Below are positions 10,523 through 21,803 of a DNA stretch of 64,000 nucleotides, piece after piece. The notes under the pieces were generated by a model. That model had not been told where the DNA came from. It ran no database searches and saw only the letters and a list, made by a program, of their open reading frames with translations. Both the position numbers and the translations under genes were made by a program. This stretch comes from Gigaspora margarita (lineage: Eukaryota > Glomeromycota > Glomeromycetes > Diversisporales > Gigasporaceae): the NCBI GenBank assembly GCA_009809945.1, contig WTPW01000689.1, positions 106,813 to 170,812 of the forward strand, written 5' to 3'. Position 1 is the first letter of the stretch. Each line of letters starts with the position of its first letter.

Positions 10523-12480
10523 AACAATGTTCAAGACTTAAAATCAAGTTTTGGTAATTGGACAAGTGGAAATCAAGATATTGATAATTTTATTCAACAA
10601 ATGCAAATTAATGCAAAAAAAATTAAGGCCATTATTGAATGAATACCTTTTAATTAATTTACAAATATAAAGTATATTGTTAAAGGTAGTTTTGGCATAG
10701 TTTTTAAAGCAGTATGGACTAATAGATATATTCATGGATTAGAACATTTTGAATAGGCAAAAAATTCAAAATCAGAAGTTTGTTTAAAGTGCCCTGATAA
10801 TTCAAAAGATTTAAACCAAGATTTTTTGAAAGAAGTAAGCATTTATATAATTTATTATCATAAAGTATAATAGTTATTTACCTTAATAAATATTATAGGT
10901 TAAAAATCATTATTAACATAGTGGCAATTTAGCAATTGCAATTTATGGAATAACTAAGAATCCAGAAGATAATAATTATATAATAGTTATACAATATGCA
11001 ATACAAGGAAGTCTCTGAAAGTTATTAGGTAGTAAATATAATGAATTGGATTGGAATTCTAAAATTGTTAACTTATATTACATAGCTTTGTGCAATTCAT
11101 AAAGCCTTATTAGTACAGGACTCCTGAATACTAATATGTTATATATATAAACCTTCATCTTCAAATCTTATATAGGTGTACAAAAAAATTTTATTATGGA
11201 AGTGTACATAGACTTAAAGCTATATATTTAATGTACAACAGAAGTTTAATATAAGTTTTTTATACTTTAATAAAGTGTACAATAAAGCAAAATTTATTAT
11301 TAAGCTAATGTATGATAAAGATTTAAATATTTAAGTTTGCTTTTTGGAATTTTTAGATATTTTCTCAAAGTTTCATCCTGATCTTGCTTGTAATTTACAT
11401 TTATTCATCCCAGAATTACCCATGCTAATTTATATATTACCTTCTAAATAAAATATGTCATCTTTGTTAAAGTTAGGATTAAAGTTAGTAGATAATATTA
11501 TATAGTACTAAAATTTTGCAAAGAATTTTTTTATTAGTATAAAAAGATGATTTCTTAGGCAAAGTTTTGTTATATGTGTGCTTTTCAAAAAAAGCAATTG
11601 TTGTTTTAATCATCACATTATATCTGATTTTGCATTCTGAATGGTCAATAACAAAAATTGGTAGAGAAATTAGTATAACTCTCTTATATACTGTACAATA
11701 TACCAATTTAACATAATTAGTAAGTATATGGCAATCTTTTTTAAATAATATTAATTAAGTGTACATCAGATCAAGCAAATTTGCTATCAAAAAGCTCATT
11801 TTTGTACACAAATAGACAAACGTTTTAAAAAATTTAGTTTGAGTATACAACAAAGGTTTTTTGTATATATTTAGGGGTCCTATTAGTACATACGGTAAAG
11901 ATTTTTATTCTGGAAATATAGTTAATCAAACTATGTTCAGTTCTTATATTACTGATTTCAGCCTATGTAAACCAATATTACAAGATTCAAATTCTAAAGA
12001 ACTTTTGATGTGCTTTCTTATATTTCCCTAGAAGTACTATATACAAGAGAAAAGGAATATACTCAAAAGTCAGATATTTATTCTTTCGAAATAATTATAT
12101 CAGAAGTTTTACTGGATATCCCCATATCAAAATATTTCACATGATCAAATTCTAGCAATAAACATTTGTAGATATCAAAGATCTAAAATTGAATATAAAA
12201 TTCCTCAAACACTTTTGGATTTAATAAATAAATGTTTAGATTCTGAACCTTATAACAGACCAACTGCTAGAGAGTTAGTTAATATACTGAAAGATTTTTT
12301 TGGTGATTTGAAAACTGCCAAATCTAAATTCTATAAACAAGTTAAATAAATTAAAGGTATAGACAAAAACAACTCAACATATAATTAAGTAAAATCAGCA
12401 GGAATCAATTATTAGCACATTTGCAGGCTATTTATACAAATTAACTTTTGCATCTTCCAAAACTTTCTAAACCAGGCAGT
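10523..12480 (+). pseudogene. Glomeromycotina-type protein kinase pseudogene, copy 1
   Basis: A decayed serine/threonine or tyrosine-kinase-like gene, closely paralogous to the pseudogene at 38945-40140. Recognisable pieces in order: a degraded P-loop region near 10660-10720 (GSFGIVFKAVW), a lysine segment near 10780 (CLKCPDNSKDL), a 64-bp intron at 10835-10898 (GTAAGC..ATAG) after DFLKE, then YGITKNPEDNN, and, beyond a transposon insertion at 11117-11881, the D-F region with FSSYITDF, and the C-lobe with PQTLLDLINKCLDSEPYNRP. Breaks include a Trp codon turned to TGA and a Gln codon turned to TAA just upstream of the P-loop, several later stops, and the insertion in the catalytic loop. In the lysine region this copy keeps a Glu codon where the paralogue has TAA. 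It is non-functional. Confidence 0.8.
11117..11881. mobile_element. TIR element inside the kinase pseudogene, TSD ATTAGTAC
   Basis: Short inverted ends AGGACTCCT and (reverse) AGGACCCCT, flanked by the 8-bp duplication ATTAGTAC (11109-11116 and 11882-11889). The paralogous kinase near 39540 has a single uninterrupted site, which proves the insertion. The interior has several GTGTACA or GAGTATACA motifs and no coding capacity. An 8-bp duplication fits hAT-type transposition. Confidence 0.8.
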
Positions 12481-12616
12481 AATATTTATTTACAAAATAT
12501 ATAAATCACACCTTGTGTTTAACACCATTTTATACAAGATATAAACAATGATTATCATTTGATGATCAGTGTTTTTTTTTATAATTAAATTTTTTAATAA
12601 TATCAAACTTTGGATC

Positions 12617-12790
12617 ATCGGCTAAGGGCCGTGTCATTAATTACCTGATTATTTTTTATCAGAGGCCTACTCCCCTCCCTCTTCTTTAATATATATATAG
12701 TCAGGTTCTTATATATAATTTCAACTTTTTTTACTCCCTCCCCCCCTAAAAAATTACCTGATTTTTGTTACTCCCCTAAGTTGTAGTTGG
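12617..12790. repeat. dispersed repeat containing ATTACCTGATTATTT
   Basis: About 175 bp beginning GTGTCATTAATTACCTGATT, with runs of CCTCCC. A close copy lies at 63108-63253 inside another element. No target duplication was resolved. A short GTTGTCATTGGA-type minisatellite follows at 12786-12860. Confidence 0.6.
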
Positions 12791-12951
12791 AGCCATTGTT
12801 GGAACTATCATTGGAGTTGTCATTGGAGTTGTTGCTAGAGTTGTCATTGGTATTGGTAAAAAAATTTTGCTGCCTTGTTGTTGCCATTGTTAGTACTTTT
12901 ACATAACAACTGACATATTTTTCTTCTTTATGGATCACCCATATGGGTAAC

Positions 12952-13511
12952 TAAGGATAGGAATCAGTTAAAAATTTTTAGTTGATTAGTTAGTCAACTA
13001 AAACTATTAATCATCAACTGACTAAAAATTGACTAATTGATTAGTCAATTAGTCAATTAGTCAACTAATTGATTAGTTGATTAGTCAGCTAGTCAACTAT
13101 AAAAGAATAAATAGACAAAAATAAATACTCAATAAAATTATAAAATAGATGATTAACTAATCGACTAATCAACTAGTCGACTAATCGACTAATTGACTAA
13201 TCTACAAATCAGACTAATCAATTAGTCAATTAGTTGACTAATCGACTAGTTGACTAATCGACTAGTCAACTAATCGACTAGTTGTCTAATTGACTAGTCG
13301 ACTAATTGACTAATTGACTAACTGACTAATCAACTAATTGACTAGTTGACTAATCAACTAATTGACTAATCGACTAATTAACTAGTCAACTAATCAACTA
13401 ATCAACTAATTGACTAATCGACTAATTGATCAACTGATTATAAGAAAATTTAGTCAATTAGTCGACTAATAGTCAATTAGTCGACTAATGACTATATGAT
13501 TTCTATTCTTA
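12952..13511 (+). mobile_element. GACTAA-rich element, copy B
   Basis: Ends TAAGGATAGGAATCA and (reverse) TAAGAATAGAAATCA, with the interior almost entirely GACTAA/TTAGTC repeats. The right flank is CTGTGCAT (13512-13519). The same 8 bp in reverse orientation flank copy A (7285-7292), and the uninterrupted target exists at 52515-52522. An 8-bp TSD suggests hAT-type mobilisation. No transposase. Confidence 0.75.
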
Positions 13512-13954
13512 CTGTGCATAAAATGGCCAAAGTTAAAGATAGAGTAATATCAATTTTTCTTATGCATAAAAATCTTAGGGATGTTAAGTGGTTTAGATAA
13601 ACTGGGTTAAAATCTAGTTCAAACTAATTTTTTTAGTAGTTTATTCAGAGAAAGATTAACTCATAGTTTCTAAACCAGTTTCATAACATAGTTCATAACT
13701 TAGTATATAAATCTAGATTATAAACTTAATTATAAAACTAGTTTAGAAACTGGGTTTATGAACTAGTAGTTCAACTATATATTATATAAGTAGATTACAC
13801 CAAATAATAAATATATGCAGTTGGAATTAGAGGTTGGAACTCATTTTACTTTTACAATTTAGATTTAATTTTTCAACTTCAACTTAAACTGATTTTACTC
13901 AGAATTTAAATAAACCCAGGTAATTTAGTTTTGCAATTTTAATAAATTTATAAG

Positions 13955-14273
13955 AAGGTTGCTAAATAACACAGATTGTGATCTCACAGATTAATATGAT
14001 TGACCAATTAGATCACAGAATCTTGTGTAACAAAATGAATAAAAAATTAGAAAATTACAAAATAAATCAAAAATTTTAAACATCTTGAAATCTCATTATG
14101 TAAAATAGGTTCAGGCTTCTAATTAAAGTTTTTAGTACTTAATTTTGCACATCTATATACCCTCTAACTCTAACTTTAATACTTGTTCGAACCCTAACCC
14201 TAACTAATAATAATTTTAATTTTTTTTAAATATTAACCTGTGATATTGCAATCTGTTAAATTTAACAAAATCT
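13955..14273. mobile_element. MULE-like MITE, TSD ATTTATAA
   Basis: Inverted ends with CACAGATTG..TCACAGATTAATAT, flanked by ATTTATAAG and ATTTATAAA. The interior shares GACCAATTAGATCA with the MITE at 8585 and also contains a CGAACCCTAACCCTAAC tract. Confidence 0.7.
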
Positions 14274-14665
14274 ATTTATAAAACTGAATTAATCTGAATT
14301 TAAAAAAACCAGTTTTTGCGATTGTAATAAACTATAGTTAGAATGTTCAAATGTCTGTGCCTAGAGTAGTTTGATATGTCATAAATCATAATAGATTGGT
14401 CATACAACCAAAATTTAGCAGATCCAGGATAGAAGGAATCAAAGTTGATAAATTTTGCTAATAATCCAATAATTTATATGCTAAATAAAATTGCTAGATG
14501 CTATTTTTGCTATAATATAGTTAGTTATTATTATTGATAAATAATAGTCTAAACTTTGGCCAAAATTGAATTCATATATCTAAATAAATTGCAATAAACA
14601 CATTTTAAATCTTAAGCCAATCTGTTGATAGTAATAGAGAATAGTTTATATATTCTCATTCCATC

Positions 14666-14951
14666 TAGGGTTTCTCAAATTCAATTCAAATCAAATATTG
14701 GGTCAATTTGAATTTGATCAAATCAAATTGACCCTGATTTGAATTTGATTTGATTCAAAATATTTGGATTTGAATTTGATTTGAATTTGAATTTTAATAG
14801 TAATTTTCAAATCAAATTAAACATTTGTCAAATCAAATCAAATTTGGCCAGATTTGAATTTGATCAAATCAATTATAGTCAAATTTGAATTTGAATTTGA
14901 TCAAATATTTGATTCAAATATTTGAAGATCAAATCAAATTGCGAAACCCTA
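14666..14951. mobile_element. hAT-like MITE made of TTTGAATTTGAT repeats, TSD ATTCCATY
   Basis: Ends TAGGGTTTCTCAAATT and (reverse) TAGGGTTTCGCAATTT, flanked by ATTCCATC (14658-14665) and ATTCCATT (14952-14959). Nearly the whole body is ATTTGAATTTGATTTGA and its complement, so it can fold on itself in many registers. Confidence 0.8.
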
Positions 14952-15571
14952 ATTCCATTATATGATATAATATACCTTAGGATAATACAAATACCAAAGT
15001 ATTAGTATACTACACTAGCAAATTAAATTCAAAATTTGTAAACCTCACCATTCTAGATAGCAGTAAACCATACACTATGCATAGCTACATTTCTGGTACT
15101 GTATTCAAATTTTCTGTTTTGTTAAATTCGATAAATCTGGTTTTATTAAATTCAATTTTTTAGTTTTATTTGGTTTTATTAAATTTGATAAATATGGTTT
15201 ATTAAATCCAAATATAAATATTTGAATCAGGTTGAACTGGTTTTAAATTCGAGTACAACAATTTAGTTCCAACCTCTAGTTGGAATCTTGTAAAAGTACA
15301 GGTTTTAGTTGGTACAATATTACTTATTATATTTGGTATATTTAAAAATATCTAAGTATATTAAATAAAATTAGTTCATAACTCAAGCTTGAACTTAAAG
15401 CAGACCTAAAGTTTATGCTTTGAGTTTATGAACTCAAGTTCAAGTTCAAAGTTTAAACTTTAAAGTTAAACTAAAGATTATAAACTCTAGTTCAGTTCAT
15501 TTTTTCTTTAAACTTCTTGGAACTGCACCAGAACTAGACTGAACAAACCACTTAACATCCCTAAAAAATCT

Positions 15572-16204
15572 GTATTTGATTCTATAAAACATAAATATTT
15601 GAATTTCAAATAACTATATAGATTGATTTGACTCTATTTGATAATTATTTGCAAATAAGATTTTCAACTTTTGCACCAATAAAATAAATTTGTTTTATGT
15701 AAATTTTGTAATTAATATGAATTGTTCTATACTAAAATCAATATTATGATCAGATGATTTCTAAACCAATTATAAACAATTATCTCTTTTAAATCTACTT
15801 GCAATTATGATTAATAGATTGGTTTTAGATAGGTATTTGTTGAAATAAGTAGAAATAAGTAGAAATAAGTAGAAATAAGTAAAAATGAGCTAAAGGCATT
15901 GAAACTAAAAATATTAGCTTTTAAATAAGATTTTATATCAGGTTTTCTGTCTTTTGTTTATTTACTTATTTTTTAGCACCTTCATATTTACAACCCTCTT
16001 TTTTTAAAAATTTTTATGCTATTGTGCTAAATATATAAATTATGTAGAAGATTGAAAAAACAATAATTTTGAAATATTTTATTATAGAACAAATATTTTT
16101 AAAAGTACTAATATAAAGTGGAATACTCTTTGTAAAGATATTATGAAACCAATTTCAAAAATGATAGCATCAATATTTATTTTCTTAGAGACTTGATATG
16201 TTTT
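15572..16204. repeat. block Y segment with 10-bp minisatellite, copy 1
   Basis: Non-coding sequence homologous to 52570-53212. At 15841-15890 it carries five near-perfect copies of TGAAATAAGTA-like 10-mers. The second copy has the equivalent but more diverged array at 52852-52906. Confidence 0.7.
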
Positions 16205-16241
16205 TTAAGGGTAGAGAATATATAGATCATTTCTATTATCA

Positions 16242-16549
16242 TATATTCCTGAAAATAAGCTACCTTTTTTTGGACCAATAATTACACAAAAAATGTGAGA
16301 TAGCTTATTTTCGAATTGTTGAATTTTTTGAAAAATTGAAAAACATACTAATAAAAAGTTGTTCAAATGATATGAAATTTTTACTAAAGTGTGTTTTTGT
16401 ATCCTAACAACTTTAATTAATAGTACTTTTGAGGTTTGCTTAGTAAAATTTAGACTTTTATATATAGCAACTGTTAATGCATTTTTTAAGAATTTTGAAA
16501 AAAATCAGGGGGTAGCTTATTTTCAGAGTAGCTTATTTTCGGTAATATA
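16242..16549. mobile_element. MITE with AAAATAAGCTACC ends
   Basis: TATATTCCTGAAAATAAGCT at the left and its imperfect reverse complement at the right. The right end carries a second copy of the GAAAATAAGCTAC motif. Nested in the TTAA element. Confidence 0.65.
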
Positions 16550-16777
16550 CAGTAATAAATAAGTAACAAAAAATATTTTTACTGTGAATTTGAAAGTTGC
16601 TATATATAAAAGTTATTTTTTTACTAAATAAATTAATATTTATATACTCAAAAAATTTTTCATAATAAAAATTACACATATCCTAAAAATTTCATTAATT
16701 TTGAATAAAATTTGATAAAGTTTTTATAGTAATAACATTTGTGGGGGCTAGGTCTATTTTGTCGGGCCACATAAATT

Positions 16778-17086
16778 GGCCAAGACCCTGGACATCTCTC
16801 ATATAGGTCATAACTGGATTTTGGCCAATTTTGGCCTAATTTGCTAAAAATGACAAAATCTAATTACTTTAATAACTTCAAATCCAGTAATCAGAATTGA
16901 ATAAACTTTTTTTTGTTAGATGCGCCTCACTGAGAGCTTCATTTTTAAAAAAAGTTCATTCAAATTGGACCACTGGATGCCAAGTTAATTTTCAAAACCT
17001 GTTTTTTGCTTTTCAAATTTTAGGTGTTTTTGCTAAAAAATTTCAAGTATGACCTCTATACTAGATGTCCGGGGTCCTAATTGGCC
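16778..17086. mobile_element. MITE with GGCCAA..GGACATCT ends
   Basis: Imperfect inverted repeats of about 40 bp share GGCCAA, ACCC.GGACATCT and AGGTCATA. The centre folds as a hairpin with ACTTTTTTTTGTT and AAAAAAAGTTCATTC, the same arm style as the foldback elements elsewhere in the window. Relatively GC-rich for this locus. Confidence 0.55.
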
Positions 17087-17315
17087 AATCAAATCACATA
17101 TAAACAATAAGAAAAATAGGGTCACAAAAATAAAAATAGCTATATCTTATATTTTACTAGATCAATTTTAATAATTCAACTACCATTAGAATCAGAAAAA
17201 CCACCTCTACAATTTTATTTAAAAATTTAATATGGTTACTTAATAAAAATTTTCTTTATTATTAAATATAAAATTTTTAGTAAATAATTTATTAATAGAA
17301 ATGATATATATACCC

Positions 17316-17493
17316 AGGCCCCTGAAATATACATAGATAGGTCAGGTTAATTATAGGTTACTAAAAAAGGAAAGATCTATAGAAAAAACTTCAGAAATAA
17401 GCAAAAAAATTACTATAAATAGAAAAGATCTGCATAAAAAACCTCAAAAATAAGCAAACTTATACCTGACCTATCTATGTATATTTCGGGTCC
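17316..17493. mobile_element. MITE, TSD TATATACCC
   Basis: A 178-bp element with ~30-bp inverted repeats (AAATATACATAGATAGGTCA) and a perfect 9-bp duplication TATATACCC at 17307-17315 and 17494-17502. The 9-bp TSD suggests MULE-type transposition. The interior repeats AGAAAAGATCT-like and AAATAAGCAAA-like motifs. Confidence 0.8.
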
Positions 17494-17537
17494 TATATAC
17501 CCTCTATCCTTAAATTAGACTTTTTGTTTTATTTTTA

Positions 17538-19757
17538 GGAATAATGTATTTGTCACACCCTGTGACATTACATTCATGTCACAGGTCTGTAGATCAATAC
17601 AAAATAGATTTAAATTTTTCTAAACTTTGAGCAAAGGTATTTTAATAACCACCAAGTCAAATTCAATGAACTTTTTTTTGTTTGAATTTTATTGATATAT
17701 AGATTCAAAAAAAAAAAAGTTTATTAAATTTGACTTGGTGGTTGTCAAGATATCTTCGCTCAAAGTTTCAAAAAATTCAAAATATCTATCAAAATAGAAG
17801 TAATAATCAAATTTTTCTAAACTTTGAGCGAAGGTATCTTGACAACCACCAAGTCAAATTCGATGAACTTTTTTTTGTTTGAATTTTATAGACTCATAGA
17901 ATTCGAAAAAAAAGTTCATCGAATTTGACTTGATGCTTGTCAAGATATCTTTGCTCAAAGTTTTAAAAAAATTCAAAACGTCTATCAAAATAGAAATAAT
18001 AACTAAATTTTTCTAAACTTTGAGCGAAGGTAACTTGACAACCACCAAGTCAAATTCGATGAACTTTTTTTTGTTTGAATTATATAGATGCATACAATTT
18101 AAAAGAAAAAAGTTCATTGAAATTTGACTTGGTGGTTGTCAATATATCTTTGCTCAAAGTTTCAAAACAAACCCAAAACATCTATCAAAATAGAAGTAAT
18201 AACCAAATTTTTTCTAAACTTTGAGCGAAGGTATCTTGACAACCACCAAGTCAAATTCGATGAACTTTTTTTTGATTTAATTTATAGGTTCATAGAATTC
18301 AAAAAAAAATGTTTATTAAATTTGACTTGGTGGTTGTCAAGATATCTTCGCTCAAAGTTNNNNNNNNNNNNNNNNNNNNNNNNNNNNNNNNNNNNNNNNN
18401 NNNNNNNNNNNNNNNNNNNNNNNNNNNNNNNNNNNNNNNNNNNNNNNNNNNNNNNNNNNNNNNNNNNNNNNNNNNNNNNNNNNNNNNNNNNNNNNNNNNN
18501 NNNNNNNNNNNNNNNNNNNNNNNNNNNNNNNNNNTTTTTCTAAACTTTGAGCGAAGGTATCTTGACAACCACCAAGTCAAATTCAATGAACTTTTTTTTG
18601 TTTGAATTCTATAAATTCATAGAATGCAAAAAAAAAAATTCATCGAATTTGACTTGGTAGTTGTCAAAATATCTTCGCTCAAAGTTTCAAAAAAAACTTA
18701 AAATGTCTATCAAAATAAAAGTAATAACTAAATTTTTTTAAACTTTGAGCAAAAGTATCTTAGCAACCACCAAGTCAAATTTGATGAACTTTTTTTTGTT
18801 TGAATTGTATGCATTTATAAGATTCAAACAAAAAAGTTCATCGAATTTGACTTGGTGGTTGTTAAGATACCTTTGCTCAAATTTTAGAAAAATTTGGTTA
18901 TTACTTATATTTTGATAGACATTTTAAGTTTTTTTTGAAACTTTGGGCAAAGATATTTTGACAACCACCAAGTCAAATTCGATGAAATTTTTTTCTTTGA
19001 ATTGTATGCATCTATAAAATTCAAATAAAAAAAAGTTCATCGAATTTGACTTGGTAGTTGTCAAGATACCTTTGCTCAAAGTTTAGAAAAAATTTGGTTA
19101 TTACTTCTAATTTGATAGACGTTTTGGGTTTGTTTTGAAACTTTGAGCAAAGATATATTGACAACCACCAAGTCAAATTCGATGAACCTTTTTCTTTTGA
19201 ATTGTATGCATCTATATAATTCAAAAAAAAAGTACATTGAATTTGACTTGGTGGTTGTCAAGTTACCTTCGCTCAAAATTTAGAAAAATTTAGTTATTAT
19301 TTCTATTTTGATAGACGTTTTGAGTTTTTTTAAAACTTTGAGCAAAGATATCTTGACAAGCATCAAGTCAAATTCGATGAACATTTTTTTTTGAATTCTA
19401 TGGGTCTATAAAATTCAAACAAAAAAAGTTCATCGAATTTGACTTGGTGGTTGTCAAGATACCTTCGCTCAAAGTTTAGAAAAATTTGGTTATTACTTCT
19501 ATTTTGATAGATGTTTTGAATTTTTTGAAACTTTGAGCGAAGATATCTTGACAACCACCAAGTCAAATTTAATAAACTTTTTTTTTTTGAATCTATAAAT
19601 CAATAAAATTCAAACAAAAAAAAGTTCATCGAATTTGATTTGGTGGTTATTAAAATACCTTTGCTCAAAGTTTAGAAAAATTTAAATCTATTTTGTATTG
19701 ATCTACAGACCTGTGACACGAATGTAATGTCACTGGGTGTGACAAATACATTATTCC
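17538..19757. mobile_element. giant MULE-like foldback element, TSD TTATTTTTA
   Basis: Terminal inverted repeats of about 140 bp start GGAATAATGTATTTGTCAC. The 9-bp duplication TTATTTTTA lies at 17529-17537 and 19758-19766, and the second block Y copy near 53230 carries one TTATTTTTA without the element. The body is a row of about ten ~200-bp hairpins whose arms read CTTTGAGCGAAGGTATCTTG and CCACCAAGTCAAATTCGATG. The spacer between hairpins (CTATCAAAATAGAAGTAATA) is forward in the left half and reversed in the right half, so the element is a palindrome built of palindromes. Apparent ORFs here (for example 18124-18543 and 19021-19566) are just repeat arms. No transposase. Confidence 0.85.
18360..18534. 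other. assembly gap (175 N)
   Basis: Run of N inside the foldback element, most likely an unresolved hairpin. Confidence 0.95.
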
Positions 19758-19980
19758 TTATTTTTAATAAATATATTATATTTTTTCTTATAGAAGAATT
19801 ATATACTGCATTATTCAAAGCCTTAAAAATTATCCTTTATGATAAATTTGTGTGTAATTTTATATCATATATATTTACAGTATTAATGCCATAATCCTTC
19901 AAACCCAATTATTACATTAAGTGATATAATTAATTTGAGTCAAATTCATCCATATGGGTATGAATATTAAGTAATATAAC

Positions 19981-21203
19981 TAGTGTTTAAAACTCAGATT
20001 CAAAATTACTTGCACAAATGCAAGTAATGTACAGGTTTTAGTTGCACAAACAATTAATTGATTGCACATAAGTGCATAAAAAAATTTTTACTTGCATATA
20101 TATATATATTAAAAAAATTATTGAGTAAGTAAATACAGTAAAATCTTCAATTTGCAAATTATTATATATTTATTGGTTATTGTTTAACTAAAAAAGACTA
20201 ACTTATTAACTAAATTAGTGCAGAAGAAGAGGTTAAACTATCAGCTAAATTAATATATATAAAGTTGTCCTCCTATATAATTACCTTTCATATAGTCACA
20301 AACTCTATATAATCATAACAAAATATGATACTTTTTTTATATTAAAAATACCTTTATATGGTTACAATTATATTATAATTACTATTTTTTAAAATTTGTT
20401 AACTGATTTTAATAATAAAATTAATTTTTTACAATCATATTTTCTATGCAATAATAAATGTTGTTCAGGAGAGCAGAATATATCTACTATATCATTCTCA
20501 TGTAAATTAGATTTCTTTTTATTAGTATTGTTTTTCATTTACTTATTTATGTATATAGCTAATTTTTTTGTAAAAACATAAAATAAAAGCTTAGTATTAT
20601 TTTGTCTTTATATATAGCAGCAATCAATGTTATTATATAAAAATTTTTTATTATAAATTTTAAGAACCTTTATATACAATTATTGATTATTGCTATATCT
20701 GATATATAAAATTAAAATAATACTAAGCTAATCGATTTTTATACAATAATACAAGTTGTTCAGAAGAACAAAATATATATACACTAAAATTTTATATAAA
20801 TCAGTTGATATTTCATTAATATAGGTTTTTTTTACATTTCTATAAAAAAAATTAAAGATTTTTTTAGTTATATTCATATGTATATAAAATGAAAAATAGT
20901 ACTAATAAGGTTATCTGATTTGTTAAAAAATAATAACTGATATTTTATTGCATATATTAAAGCTTTCAAAAAAAAAACTTAAAATATGATTGCCTAATTA
21001 TTTTTTGTATATTAAAATTTTAAATTCTTGTTGCATATTATTTTTTGTATATAAAAATTTTAATTCTTGGTTGCACATTATTTTTCTGTGCAATTATTTA
21101 AATTAATTTTAAATGCACACATACGCATTTACTTGTCTAGGTTTTAATGCAAAAAAAAGTACTTGCACATGTGCATCTTTGTGCAAGCCGATTTTAAACA
21201 CTG
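19981..21203. mobile_element. hAT-like element, TSD AATATAAC
   Basis: Ends TAGTGTTTAAAAC and (reverse) CAGTGTTTAAAATC, with subterminal TTGCACAAATGCAAG-type motifs on both sides. A perfect 8-bp duplication AATATAAC lies at 19973-19980 and 21204-21211, and the second block Y copy near 53450 is empty. It contains sequence related to the TCATCCTCCCATATAATCAC element (20255-20330). The ORF at 20396-20581 is low-complexity and not believable. Confidence 0.85.
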
Positions 21204-21224
21204 AATATAACATACTATTAAAGC

Positions 21225-21340
21225 ACAGAAACATATATTATACTAAAATTTTGCAGAGAATTTTTTGTTAGAATGCAAAAGTACAGAAACATATATTATA
21301 CTAAAATTTTGCAGGGAATTTTTTGTTAGGATGCAAAAGA
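21225..21340. repeat. 58-bp tandem duplication
   Basis: Two near-identical units starting ACAGAAACATATATTATAC. The second block Y copy near 53467 has only one, so the duplication is recent or was lost there. Confidence 0.85.
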
Positions 21341-21691
21341 CAGTTTTGTAAACATGATTCTTTTCATAATTTAATATTACGCAGATTTTGTAGTTTTACT
21401 AGTAAGTTACAAATAGGTTCAGTAACTTACAATAATGATAAAAATTTATAATGATAAATTTACAACTCTAGTAATTGCATATTTCATATATTTTTATCTG
21501 ATTCACATAATCTGTAGTATAATTTTAAAAAATTTATCACATAATTTGCATAATTTGATTTGTAAAGCAGAAAAATTTTGGGGTCTGTTGTAGCAGAAAA
21601 TAAGGATCCCTAAATGAGACGAATCGAATGGCAATCAAATTATGTGATACTGGTTAATAATTTGTGACTATATGCTCAGAAAGTCAGCTCT

Positions 21692-21803
21692 AGAATAATC
21701 AAAATTCAGAGTTGAATATTGTTCTGAGCTTATAGGGATTTGAACCAAGAATAATCAAAATTCAGAGTTGAACATTGTTCTGAGCTTATAGGGATTTGAA
21801 CCA
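21692..21803. repeat. 56-bp tandem duplication
   Basis: Two units starting AGAATAATCAAAATTCAGAG. The homologous site near 53873 has a single copy. Confidence 0.85.

Larger units (their letters stand above)
13828..15278. mobile_element. hAT-like element nested in the previous one, TSD GTTGGAAT
   Basis: Ends TAGAGGTTGGAACT and its reverse (AGTTCCAACCTCTA), flanked by perfect GTTGGAAT at 13820-13827 and 15279-15286. Non-autonomous, no coding region. It hosts the two smaller MITEs at 13955 and 14666. Confidence 0.85.
13576..15563. mobile_element. hAT-like element, TSD AAAAATCT (outer shell)
   Basis: Ends TAGGGATGTTAAGTGGTTT and its reverse, flanked by AAAAATCT at 13568-13575 and 15564-15571. 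The second copy of block Y (about 52570) lacks it. The interior outside nested elements is made of AAACTAGTTTAG / GAACTCAAGTTC-type short inverted and direct repeats. It carries no transposase. It contains three further elements. Confidence 0.85.
16209..17509. mobile_element. TIR element with TTAA flanks
   Basis: Ends GGGTAGAGAATATATAG and (reverse) GGATAGAGGGTATATAG, flanked by TTAA on both sides (16205-16208 and 17510-17513). The second copy of block Y near 53213 has a single TTAA. TTAA duplication is typical of piggyBac, and a TTA-type PIF duplication is the alternative. It contains three smaller MITEs and no ORF. Confidence 0.65.

Noticed and set aside
10544-10735. - strand 63-codon ORF
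   Set aside because: Antisense shadow of the kinase pseudogene.
18124-19566. several 66-139-codon ORFs with LTWWLSRYL-like text
   Set aside because: They are translations of the repeated hairpin arms of the foldback element on both strands, not genes.
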